Assembly: GCA_934317205.1 (NCBI GenBank)
Contig: CAKREL010000041.1
Span: forward strand, 1-20,481
Direction of reading: 5' to 3'
DNA: 20,481 nt
Source of the DNA: an uncultured Eubacterium sp.
GTDB taxonomy: Bacteria; Bacillota; Clostridia; Lachnospirales; Lachnospiraceae
Shown here: positions 8,240 through 14,817 of the stretch, piece after piece
How positions within the stretch are numbered: the first letter of the stretch is position 1
Layout of the letters: every line of letters starts with the position of its first letter
The notes under the pieces: model-generated
Seen by the model: the letters and a program-made list of their open reading frames with translations, nothing else
The model's database searches: none
What the model was told of the DNA's origin: nothing
Translations under genes and position numbers: made by a program

Positions 8240-9160
8240 ATGATGGATGAGATTCAGAAAAGACTTCTGGCAGAAGTTGCTGATCTGCATGGCGTTCCGG
8301 AAGGAGCTTACAATATTCGTGCAAACGGTCAGATGGCAGCCAGAAATACAACAGCAAATATTGATATTGTATCCAAGACAGATGTCAGCGGTATCGACAT
8401 TTATATCAAACCGGGTACCGTAAACGAAAGTGTACACATTCCGGTTGTATTGAGCCAGAGCGGTATGAAAGAGATGGTTTACAATGATTTTCATATCGGA
8501 GAAGGCAGTGACGTGGTCATTGTGGCTGGCTGCGGTATCGATAACTGCGGTGATCAGGATGCAGAGCATGACGGTATCCACCGCTTCTTTATCGAAAAAA
8601 ATGCGAAAGTAAAATACGTAGAGAAGCATTATGGAGCTGGCGATGGAAAAGGAAAACGTATTCTGAATCCAGGCACAGAAGTTTACATGGAAGAGGGAAG
8701 CTACATGGAGATGGAAATGGTCCAGATCAAAGGTGTGGATTCTACCGACCGTGATACAAAAGCAGAGCTGGCAGCAGGTGCAAAATTAATCGTTCGTGAG
8801 CGTCTGATGACACACGGAGATCAAAGTGCAGTCAGCGGATATTCTGTCAGCCTGAACGGAGAGGGCGCCAGTGCAGATGTGATTTCCCGTTCAGTAGCAA
8901 AGGACAATTCTTACCAGAAATTTGACTCCAGAATAATCGGAAATGCTCCATGCAGCGGCCATACAGAATGTGATGCAATTATTATGGATAAAGCACGCAT
9001 CCTTGCAATTCCGCAGCTGGAGGCCAATGATCTGGATGCAGCACTGATCCATGAGGCAGCCATCGGCAAAATCGCCGGAGAGCAGATCATCAAACTTATG
9101 ACACTTGGTCTGACAGAAGAAGAGGCAGAAGAGCAGATTGTCAATGGTTTCCTGAGATAA
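8240..9160 (+). CDS. SufB/SufD-family Fe-S scaffold protein (short form)
   Basis: Partner of SufC; forms the scaffold on which Fe-S clusters are assembled. At 306 residues it is much shorter than classical SufB (~470) or SufD (~420) and is the only scaffold gene here, the arrangement of minimal SUF systems in many anaerobes. The beta-helix core runs through the middle. The C-terminal family block is clear: CSGHTECDAIIMDKARI, then LEANDLDAALIHEAAIGKI and GLTEEEAEEQIVNGF. Two adjacent ATG codons (8240 and 8243) follow a GCGAGGAA ribosome site; either could be used. No SufS, SufU or SufE is adjacent. A GC-rich terminator lies at 9302-9326 after about 140 bases of hairpin-rich UTR. Confidence 0.9.
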   Translation: MMDEIQKRLLAEVADLHGVPEGAYNIRANGQMAARNTTANIDIVSKTDVSGIDIYIKPGTVNESVHIPVVLSQSGMKEMVYNDFHIGEGSDVVIVAGCGIDNCGDQDAEHDGIHRFFIEKNAKVKYVEKHYGAGDGKGKRILNPGTEVYMEEGSYMEMEMVQIKGVDSTDRDTKAELAAGAKLIVRERLMTHGDQSAVSGYSVSLNGEGASADVISRSVAKDNSYQKFDSRIIGNAPCSGHTECDAIIMDKARILAIPQLEANDLDAALIHEAAIGKIAGEQIIKLMTLGLTEEEAEEQIVNGFLR

Positions 9161-9180
9161 GCAATTTTGTGAGCTTCAGC

Positions 9181-9248
9181 ATTTTAATCATGTGTATTAA
9201 AATCAGTACAAGAAATCAGTAATCCACTTTTTGCATAACAAAAGTGGA
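9181..9248 (+). repeat. Two small perfect inverted repeats in the sufB 3' region
   Basis: ATTTTAAT (9181-9188) and ATTAAAAT (9196-9203) form an 8-bp stem. TCCACTTTT (9223-9231) and AAAAGTGGA (9240-9248) form a 9-bp stem. Neither has a proper T run. They precede the GC-rich terminator and may be 3' UTR structures. Confidence 0.5.
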
Positions 9249-9301
9249 ATTATACGGATTTTTCGTGAATTATTGTTAAAAAATATACGAGATGTGAGAG
9301 A

Positions 9302-9326
9302 CCCGGGATAGCTCCCGGGCCTTTTT
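9302..9326 (+). terminator. Rho-independent terminator of sufC-sufB operon
   Basis: CCCGGGA (9302-9308), loop TAGC, TCCCGGG (9313-9319), then CC and five T (9322-9326). Compact GC stem with a T run. Confidence 0.85.
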
Positions 9327-9332
9327 GATGCA

Positions 9333-9344
9333 AAATGTACATTT
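9333..9344. promoter_or_regulatory. 12-bp perfect palindrome overlapping the -35 of the flavonoid operon promoter
   Basis: AAATGTACATTT is self-complementary over 12 bases, and its last two bases are the first two of the -35 TTGACT. The position is typical for a repressor or activator site. The cognate regulator is not in the window. Confidence 0.45.
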
Positions 9345-9371
9345 GACTAAGAAATAAGATAAATTTATAAT
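9343..9371 (+). promoter_or_regulatory. Strong sigma-A promoter of the flavone reductase/chalcone isomerase operon
   Basis: TTGACT (9343-9348), exactly 17 bases, TATAAT (9366-9371). A second perfect TATAAT lies at 9402-9407 with TTTACA 21 bases upstream of it (or 18 bases upstream of an overlapping TAATAT), possibly a weaker tandem promoter. The leader to the start codon at 9482 is about 70-100 bases. Confidence 0.8.
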
Positions 9372-9423
9372 TAATTTACACAAAGAGAAAAAAGATTGTA
9401 ATATAATACAGTAACTGGTCAGA

Positions 9424-9434
9424 TGGTAAAACCA
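9424..9434. promoter_or_regulatory. GntR-type operator-like palindrome in the flavonoid operon leader
   Basis: TGGTAAAACCA has the form TGGT-N3-ACCA used by FadR-type GntR regulators. Next to it is CTGGTCAGA, resembling half of a FadR site. It lies just downstream of both putative -10 boxes, where a bound repressor could block transcription. Inference from pattern only. Confidence 0.4.
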
Positions 9435-9481
9435 CAGCGGTTACGTGTTTAAAATTGTGTTTAAAATTTAGGAGGAAAAGT

Positions 9482-10459
9482 ATGAAGATTTTAGGTGTTT
9501 CACTTGGAACAAAAAACGGAAACAATGATACAATGTGTCGTATCGCTCTGGAAGCAGCGAAAGAAAAAGGTGCTGAAATTGAATTTATCCACCTTATGGA
9601 CTGGGATATTCAGGACTGTTCAGGTTGCGTTGCCTGTTCCCGTGGTCTTGTAATGGGTAAAGGAATGATCTGCTCCCGCCAGGATGATTTCAAAGCTTTC
9701 TATGAGAAAGTTGTTGAGGCAGATGGTGTACTTTTTGTAGATCCGATTTTTGAGTCTGGTGCAACTGGTTTATATCATACTATCACAGACCGTATGGGAC
9801 CGGGACATGATACAGGTCTGATGATGATGCTGGACGGAAAACTGAAAGAAGCAGGCAAAGAAGGCCTCAACCCGAGACTCTTCCGTCAGAAAGCAATGTC
9901 ATTCGTTGGAATTGGTGGATCTGACTGGGCTGTTCGTTGTGAGACAGATCATGCAATGTTTGCTTTAAGTCCGGGATGGAAAGTTGTAAATAATGAGTTC
10001 TTCTCATGGTGCAAAGACGTTATCATGCAGGATGACAAAGTAGAGCGTATGAAAGAGATCGGACGTAACCTGGCAGATGCTGCACAGCAGATCGTTGATG
10101 AAGATATGCAGATAGAAGGATCTGAGAACACTTCTCTCTGGAAAGGAAAAGAAGGCGCATGCCCACATTGCCAGGGTAACAATTTCTATATCTATCCGGG
10201 TACAACAAACTGTGTATGTGAGCTGTGTGGTCTTGAGGGAACACTGGAGATCGTTGACGGAGCATTCAAATTCAAATATGATCCGGCTACAGAGCATCAT
10301 GCTCATGACATTCTTTCCGGTAAATTTTTACATGGAAAGGATATTTTTGAGAACGAAGGCCGCCTGATGAACCTTTACAAAGATGAAGAGTTCAAGAGAC
10401 GTAAAGCATACTATACAGCTGTATGTGAGCCGACAGTTGCTCCTTCCAAACAGAAATAA
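9482..10459 (+). CDS. Flavodoxin-fold FMN-dependent reductase with C-terminal zinc ribbon; candidate FLR-type flavone reductase
   Basis: A 325-residue protein. It has an N-terminal NADPH-dependent FMN reductase/flavodoxin-like domain (phosphate loop SLGTKNGNND, residues 7-16) with the cysteine pattern Cys46-x2-Cys49-x2-Cys52-x11-Cys64. A C-terminal rubredoxin-like zinc ribbon has Cys227-x2-Cys230 and Cys246-x2-Cys249. The ATG chosen follows a perfect AGGAGG; a start nine codons upstream lacks one. It lies 45 bases before chalcone isomerase under one promoter. The flavone reductase FLR of Flavonifractor plautii, an ene-reductase that saturates the C2-C3 bond of flavones and flavonols, is to my memory of this architecture and size. 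Together with the neighbour this makes flavone/flavonol reduction the best guess. It could instead reduce another enone. Confidence 0.75.
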   Translation: MKILGVSLGTKNGNNDTMCRIALEAAKEKGAEIEFIHLMDWDIQDCSGCVACSRGLVMGKGMICSRQDDFKAFYEKVVEADGVLFVDPIFESGATGLYHTITDRMGPGHDTGLMMMLDGKLKEAGKEGLNPRLFRQKAMSFVGIGGSDWAVRCETDHAMFALSPGWKVVNNEFFSWCKDVIMQDDKVERMKEIGRNLADAAQQIVDEDMQIEGSENTSLWKGKEGACPHCQGNNFYIYPGTTNCVCELCGLEGTLEIVDGAFKFKYDPATEHHAHDILSGKFLHGKDIFENEGRLMNLYKDEEFKRRKAYYTAVCEPTVAPSKQK

Positions 10460-10504
10460 CAGATGTTAAGACTTGGAAAAATTTAAGAAAGAGGGTATTT
10501 AGAG

Positions 10505-11356
10505 ATGGCAGATTTCAAATTCGAACCAATGAGAAGCCTCATTTACGTTGACTGCGTAAGCGAAGACTACAGACCAAAGCTTCAGAGATGGCTTTATAAA
10601 GTACATATTCCGGACAGCATCTCTCAGTTTGAGCCGTATGTAACAAAATATGCATTTTACCCATCCTTCCCGATCCCGCCTCAGGGTGATCGTTTCGGAT
10701 ATGCAAGAATGCAGCTGACAGAGCATCATTGGTTAGTAAGTGACCTTGATCCACGTCTGGAGATCAAAGCAATCGCTGAGACATTCCCGATGGACGTACT
10801 TGTATGGCAGGGACAGATCCCGGCAGCAGCTCATACAGATGCACAGATCGATTCCGACGGAGATGCTGGAAATGCAGCACGTAAATCCAACAATGCAGAA
10901 GGAAATCCATTTATCTTTGCATTCCTTCCAATGTGGTGGGAGAAAGATCTCAAAGGAAAAGGCCGCACAATTGAAGATGGTGCAAACTACCGTTTCAACA
11001 TGACGATTGGCTTCCCGGAAGGCGTAGACAAAGCAGAGGGCGAGAAATGGTTATTTGAGAAAGTAGTTCCGATTCTTCAGGCAGCTCCTGAGTGTACTCG
11101 TGTACTTGCAAGTGCAGTAAAGAAAGATATCAATGGATGCGCAATGGATTGGGTTCTTGAAATCTGGTTCGAAAATCAGTCCGGATGGTATAAAGTAATG
11201 GTTGATGATATGAAAGCTCTTGAGAAACCGTCATGGGCTCAGCAGGATGCATTCCCATTCCTGAAACCATACCACAATGTTTGCAGTGCAGCGGTGGCAG
11301 ATTATACACCAAGCAACAACCTTGCAAACTATCGTGGATATATTACTATGAGATAA
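10505..11356 (+). CDS. chi: Bacterial chalcone isomerase (Eubacterium ramulus type)
   Basis: A 283-residue protein that matches, as far as I recall, the crystallised chalcone isomerase of Eubacterium ramulus almost completely. It interconverts flavanones such as naringenin with chalcones by opening and closing the C ring. The E. ramulus enzyme also contracts the ring of flavanonols such as taxifolin to alphitonin. It is unrelated to plant chalcone isomerase and consists of two ferredoxin-like (dimeric alpha/beta barrel) halves, a fold close to chlorite dismutase. The catalytic histidine (His33 of the mature protein) is His34 here in LYKVHIPDS. The ribosome site is AAGAGGG before ATG. It follows the reductase by 45 bases and ends in a strong terminator, so the two form a bicistronic operon. 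Confidence 0.95.
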   Translation: MADFKFEPMRSLIYVDCVSEDYRPKLQRWLYKVHIPDSISQFEPYVTKYAFYPSFPIPPQGDRFGYARMQLTEHHWLVSDLDPRLEIKAIAETFPMDVLVWQGQIPAAAHTDAQIDSDGDAGNAARKSNNAEGNPFIFAFLPMWWEKDLKGKGRTIEDGANYRFNMTIGFPEGVDKAEGEKWLFEKVVPILQAAPECTRVLASAVKKDINGCAMDWVLEIWFENQSGWYKVMVDDMKALEKPSWAQQDAFPFLKPYHNVCSAAVADYTPSNNLANYRGYITMR

Positions 11357-11357
11357 A

Positions 11358-11397
11358 ATACAAAAACGGGACCGCGAAAGCGGTCCTGTTTTTGTAT
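11358..11397 (+). terminator. Strong terminator of the flavonoid operon
   Basis: A stem of at least 15 bp (11361-11375 with 11380-11394, one G-T wobble) is closed by the GNRA tetraloop GAAA. The 3' arm ends in five T and the 5' arm carries five A, so it may also work for transcription from the other direction. Confidence 0.92.
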
Positions 11398-11400
11398 ACC

Positions 11401-11429
11401 GTGACATCTGTGTATTCGTATGCTATACT
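11401..11429 (+). promoter_or_regulatory. Extended -10 promoter of the molybdenum cofactor genes
   Basis: GTGACA (11401-11406), 17 bases, TATACT (11424-11429) preceded by TG at 11421-11422 (extended -10). It starts directly after the flavonoid operon terminator and about 46 bases before the mogA start. Confidence 0.75.
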
Positions 11430-11474
11430 TTTGAAAGACAAAATAGAGAAATAAACGATCGAGGAGTACGACAT

Positions 11475-11960
11475 ATGAACGTAGGGATTATTACAGCCAG
11501 TGACAAAGGTGCACAGGGCGAGCGGGAAGATCTCAGCGGAGCGAAAATCGCAGAGATCATGGAATCGCATGGTTATACGATTCGAAAAAAAGTAATTCTG
11601 CCGGATGATCAGCAGAAGTTGCAGGATGAGATGATCGCCATGGCTGAAGACGATATACAGTTGATCCTGACTACGGGTGGAACAGGTTTTTCCAGGAGAG
11701 ATGTGACACCGGAGGCAACAAAGGCCGTGATCGAGCGGGAAGTTCCAGGAATACCCATGGCTATCCTGCAGTATTCACTGACCATTACAGAACGTGCGAT
11801 GCTGTCAAGGGCAGCGGCCGGTATCCGTGGTGAGACGCTCATCGTTAATCTGCCGGGAAGCCCGAAAGCCGTGGATGAGGCTTTGCATTATATATTGCCA
11901 TCATTGAAGCATGGATTGGATATTTTACTAGGTAATGATGCTGAGTGCGCCAGAAAGTGA
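11475..11960 (+). CDS. mogA: MogA/MoaB family molybdopterin adenylyltransferase
   Basis: Activates molybdopterin by adenylation before metal insertion in molybdenum cofactor synthesis (cytosolic). The 161 residues fit the MogA/MoaB family. The nucleotide/pterin-binding block TTGGTGFSRRDVTPEA lies at residues 66-81, and the C-terminal block has LIVNLPGSPKAVDEAL. A ribosome site (GAGGAG around 11461) precedes ATG. It is the first gene of a group continuing with a MoeA-like protein and MoaC. MogA and MoaB cannot be separated by sequence alone here. Confidence 0.92.
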   Translation: MNVGIITASDKGAQGEREDLSGAKIAEIMESHGYTIRKKVILPDDQQKLQDEMIAMAEDDIQLILTTGGTGFSRRDVTPEATKAVIEREVPGIPMAILQYSLTITERAMLSRAAAGIRGETLIVNLPGSPKAVDEALHYILPSLKHGLDILLGNDAECARK

Positions 11961-12035
11961 CCGTAAGAATGGAATGATCCGTTCACGACAGAAAAATGTG
12001 CACTGTAATTAATAATTAGGAGATATTAGGATATT

Positions 12036-13070
12036 ATGAAACTGATTAAAACAGAAGAGGCAGTAGGTCATGTGCTCTGCCATGACATTACACAGATCAT
12101 CAAAGGAGTGACAAAAGATGCAGTATTCCGCAAGGGACATGTAGTAACCAAGGAGGATATTCCGGTGCTGTTGTCTGTCGGAAAAGAGCATTTATACGTC
12201 TGGGAAAAGGACGATACAAAATGGCATGAAGACGAAGCCGCACAGATTTTGTATGACATCTGTGCCGGAGAGCATATGCATCCATCCGGCATCAAAGAAG
12301 GAAAAATTGAGCTGATCGCAGATATTGACGGTTTGCTGAAAATAAACAGAAAAGCATTAGTAGCAGTGAATAGTCTCGGTGAAATGATGATCGCTTCCAG
12401 ACATGGTGATTTTCCGGTGCATGCAGGAGACAAACTGGCCGGAACGAGAATTATTCCACTGATCATTGAGAAAGAAAAAATGGAGCACGCCAGAGAGACC
12501 GGCGGTATGGAACCGATTTTTACACTGAAACCGTATCAGAAGAAAAAATATGGAATCGTTACAACCGGAAGCGAAGTATTCAAAGGCAGGATCAAAGATA
12601 CCTTCAGCCCGGTTATCCGCGAAAAAATGGCAGAGTATCCGTCAGAAGAGATTGCACAGATTTATGTAGATGATGATAAGGCACACATTTTAGAGGCGAT
12701 CAAAAAGCAGATTGCAGCAGGAGCTGATCTGATTATCTGTACCGGCGGCATGAGCGTAGATCCGGATGACTGCACACCGGGCGCTATCATGGAAACCGGA
12801 GCCAGAATTGTAAGTTACGGTGCACCGGTACTTCCGGGAGCAATGATGCTTGTTTCTTATTATACAAACGAGGCAGACGGCAGAATCATCCCAATTCTCG
12901 GATTACCAGGATGTGTAATGTATGCAAAACGTACGATTTTTGATCTGGTGCTGCCACGTGTAATGGCAAATGATGAGATTACAGCTGAGGATATTGCAAA
13001 TCTGGGTGAGGGCGGACTGTGCCTGAATTGTGAAATGTGTACCTTCCCGAATTGTGGTTTTGGAAAGTAA
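12036..13070 (+). CDS. MoeA-like molybdopterin-binding protein with Cys-rich C-terminus
   Basis: A 344-residue protein with the MoeA/MogA-type molybdopterin-binding domain in its second half: GIVTTGSEVFKGRIKD, then CTGGMSVDPDD (Thr236 begins TGGMS) and ILGLPGCVMYAKRTIFD. The N-terminal part resembles MoeA only loosely and is shorter than classical MoeA (~400 residues). The last 16 residues hold Cys329, Cys332, Cys335 and Cys340 in a C-x2-C-x2-C-x4-C pattern that could bind a metal or Fe-S cluster. This tail is, as I remember, common in clostridial members. The likely role is metal insertion into, or handling of, the pterin cofactor, possibly for selenium-dependent or other clostridial molybdoenzymes. 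It lies between mogA and moaC. Confidence 0.85.
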   Translation: MKLIKTEEAVGHVLCHDITQIIKGVTKDAVFRKGHVVTKEDIPVLLSVGKEHLYVWEKDDTKWHEDEAAQILYDICAGEHMHPSGIKEGKIELIADIDGLLKINRKALVAVNSLGEMMIASRHGDFPVHAGDKLAGTRIIPLIIEKEKMEHARETGGMEPIFTLKPYQKKKYGIVTTGSEVFKGRIKDTFSPVIREKMAEYPSEEIAQIYVDDDKAHILEAIKKQIAAGADLIICTGGMSVDPDDCTPGAIMETGARIVSYGAPVLPGAMMLVSYYTNEADGRIIPILGLPGCVMYAKRTIFDLVLPRVMANDEITAEDIANLGEGGLCLNCEMCTFPNCGFGK

Positions 13071-13085
13071 GGAGACAAGAAATCT

Positions 13086-13562
13086 ATGGCAGAATTAACA
13101 CATATCAATGAACAGGGAAGAGCCAAAATGGTGGATGTATCCGAAAAAGCAGATACGAAGCGAATCGGCATTGCTTCCGGACGTATCTGCATGCAGCCGG
13201 AAACGTTTCAACTGATCACAGATGGCAAGATAAAAAAAGGAGACGTATTATCCGTTGCACAGGTGGCAGGCATCATGGCAGCGAAAAAGACATGGGAGAT
13301 CATTCCGATGTGCCATCCGCTGCTTTTGACCGGCGTAGATATTCATTTTGAGCTGCATCCGGAAGAGTCAGAAATCGAAGCAATTGCTTCTGTGCGCACT
13401 ACAGGAAAAACCGGGATCGAGATGGAAGCTTTGCATGCTGTATCAGCAGCATTACTGACCATCTATGACATGTGCAAGGCAGTAGATCGTGGCATGGTGA
13501 TCAGAGATATTTTATTATTGGAAAAAGATGGTGGAAAATCCGGTCATTATGTAAGAAGTTAA
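13086..13562 (+). CDS. moaC: Cyclic pyranopterin monophosphate synthase MoaC
   Basis: Converts the MoaA product (3',8-cyclo-dihydro-GTP) into cyclic pyranopterin monophosphate in molybdenum cofactor synthesis. The 158 residues are full length. Family blocks are [18 protein letters not shown] near the N-terminus, [19 protein letters not shown] in the middle, and [20 protein letters not shown] followed by CKA with the catalytic Asp and Lys. A ribosome site AAGGAG precedes ATG, and the start lies 15 bases after the MoeA-like gene. MoaA, MoaE/MoaD and a molybdate transporter are not in this window. Confidence 0.96.
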   Translation: MAELTHINEQGRAKMVDVSEKADTKRIGIASGRICMQPETFQLITDGKIKKGDVLSVAQVAGIMAAKKTWEIIPMCHPLLLTGVDIHFELHPEESEIEAIASVRTTGKTGIEMEALHAVSAALLTIYDMCKAVDRGMVIRDILLLEKDGGKSGHYVRS

Positions 13563-13572
13563 AAAACGAATT

Positions 13573-13590
13573 TAATGAAAAATCATTATC
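13573..13590. promoter_or_regulatory. Fur-box-like site upstream of the DUF2325 promoter
   Basis: TAATGA (13573-13578) and TCATTA (13583-13588) form an inverted repeat within AATCATTATC, which equals the right half of the classical Fur box. It lies 11 bases before the -35 of the promoter at 13601. Regulation by iron is inferred and fits the flavodoxin in this group. Confidence 0.45.
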
Positions 13591-13622
13591 ATTAACCCTC
13601 TTGACGAATCAAGAGGGTTAAT
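13591..13622. terminator. Perfect 14-bp hairpin after moaC, overlapping a promoter
   Basis: A 14-bp perfect stem (13591-13604 with 13609-13622) is closed by the loop CGAA. It could end the moaC transcript, although the following T content (TTTATA) is weak. It also contains the -35 box and most of the spacer of the next promoter, so it may be an operator instead of, or in addition to, a terminator. Confidence 0.6.
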
Positions 13623-13629
13623 TTATACT
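13601..13629 (+). promoter_or_regulatory. Near-consensus promoter for the DUF2325/DUF3793 genes
   Basis: TTGACG (13601-13606), exactly 17 bases, TATACT (13624-13629). The leader to the start codon at 13773 is about 137 bases and contains a GC-rich hairpin at 13693-13725. Confidence 0.75.
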
Positions 13630-13692
13630 AACCACATACAAATGATATATGAGCAAATGACCAGAATATCAGATGCAATATATAATGAAAGA

Positions 13693-13726
13693 AAAGAAAT
13701 ACGGGCGGGTGGAACCGCTTTCTTTT
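13693..13726 (+). promoter_or_regulatory. Leader hairpin with a T-box-core-like sequence
   Basis: The inner stem GCGG (13705-13708)/CCGC (13715-13718) is flanked by AAAGAAA (13693-13699)/TTTCTTT (13719-13725) with a five-base bulge. The segment GGGTGGAACCGC (13707-13718) equals the T-box antiterminator consensus, but only about 70 transcribed bases precede it, too few for a normal specifier stem. It may be an attenuator of another kind. Confidence 0.35.
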
Positions 13727-13772
13727 AAAACTAATGGTTAGAATGAACTAATACAAGATGAAGGAGGCTAAC

Positions 13773-14051
13773 ATGAGTATAGTTATTATTGGCGGACACG
13801 AGAGAATGGAAACACAGTACAAGCAGATCTGCAAGCAGTACAAATGCAAAGCAAAAGTATTTACCAAGATGAAAACGGATCTGAAAAACAAAATCGGATG
13901 TCCGGACTTGCTGATCCTCTTTACATCCACAGTCTCTCACAAGATGGTACATTGTGCAGTAGCAGAAGCAGAACGCAAAAATATTATCGTAGAGCGTTCC
14001 CACAGCAGCAGTGCAAGCGCATTAAACGGAATTTTAGAGCAGTACGCATAA
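13773..14051 (+). CDS. DUF2325 domain-containing protein
   Basis: A 92-residue protein of the DUF2325 family: begins MSIVIIGGHERMETQYKQIC, has a central LLILFTSTVSHKMVH strand-helix and ends ERSHSSSASALNGIL. The fold is probably a small Rossmann-like domain; function unknown. The start is fixed by AAGGAGG seven bases upstream; an ATG five codons earlier overlaps that ribosome site and is unlikely. It is the first gene behind the promoter at 13601 and is followed by a DUF3793 gene 69 bases later. Such small DUF2325 proteins are, from memory, often near iron-uptake or flavodoxin genes in clostridia. Confidence 0.88.
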   Translation: MSIVIIGGHERMETQYKQICKQYKCKAKVFTKMKTDLKNKIGCPDLLILFTSTVSHKMVHCAVAEAERKNIIVERSHSSSASALNGILEQYA

Positions 14052-14120
14052 CTTCAGAACCAAATAGGTTTTAAAGTCGACATTTAAGGGGAGTATTTCA
14101 CATATCAGGGAGGATAAAAA

Positions 14121-14708
14121 ATGCCAACAGAAGCCGTATTAAACCGCCTTTCCAGCAGAAAAATAACGGAGAGCCTTACGATGCAGATCATCCTGCATTG
14201 CGCGCCGGTTTTAAAAAATATAAAAATGTCGAGTATGTTTACCGTTCCGGCAGCATATATGAGGTTTGTGCGCTCCTTGTTTCGTGAAACTGACATACAG
14301 GTGAAATGTCTGTGTCAGGGAGCAGGCCGAGCTGTCGTGTATGTTTACCGGGAAAACGAAGTACAGCAATGTCTGGAGGATCCGGAAGTATCCTCATTTT
14401 TGATCCAGTATGGGTATGACAGTACACAGGCAGAAAAATGCCTGAATTACCTCGGCAGAAGAGTTTCATTATCGACGCAGGGGATGGAGAGTTATCCTCA
14501 TGAAATGGGAATCTTTCTCGGTTATCCGCTGGAGGATGTCCGTGAATTTATCCGGCATGAGGGCAAAGACAGCCAGTATACCGGTTACTGGAAAGTATAT
14601 GGTGACGTAGAGCAGGCAAAAGCAACTTTTCGCGCCTATGACAATGCGAAAGAAAGTGCTGTCTTAGAATATATGGCAGGAAAGCAGATTCCGGAGATCG
14701 CCTGCTAG
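14121..14708 (+). CDS. DUF3793 family protein
   Basis: A 195-residue protein of the DUF3793 family of Firmicutes, recognised by the C-terminal block HEMGIFLGYPLEDVREFI ... YTGYWKVYGDVEQA and the central CLNYLGRRV. Biochemical function unknown. Two cysteines (KCLCQ) and the metabolic neighbours hint at a redox or metal context, but this is only inference. The ribosome site GGGAGG (14108-14113) precedes ATG. A flavodoxin gene follows 109 bases later, an order I recall as recurrent in clostridia. Confidence 0.88.
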   Translation: MPTEAVLNRLSSRKITESLTMQIILHCAPVLKNIKMSSMFTVPAAYMRFVRSLFRETDIQVKCLCQGAGRAVVYVYRENEVQQCLEDPEVSSFLIQYGYDSTQAEKCLNYLGRRVSLSTQGMESYPHEMGIFLGYPLEDVREFIRHEGKDSQYTGYWKVYGDVEQAKATFRAYDNAKESAVLEYMAGKQIPEIAC

Positions 14709-14817
14709 AATAGCGGCAAAATGTTAGAAACTGTAAGCAGATCAGAAAGCGTTACACACGGTATACTGACCTGCATACAGAAAAAATAAAAAATGCTAAA
14801 ATTAAGGAGACAAAAAA

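Noticed and set aside
13628..13741. CTAACCA/TGGTTAG inverted repeat as closing stem of a riboswitch
   Set aside because: The left arm overlaps the -10 box and predicted start site, so it would not be in the RNA.
14752..14802. Possible separate promoter for flavodoxin (TATACT at 14762, TAAAAT at 14797)
   Set aside because: No acceptable -35 at proper distance for the first, and the second abuts the ribosome site.
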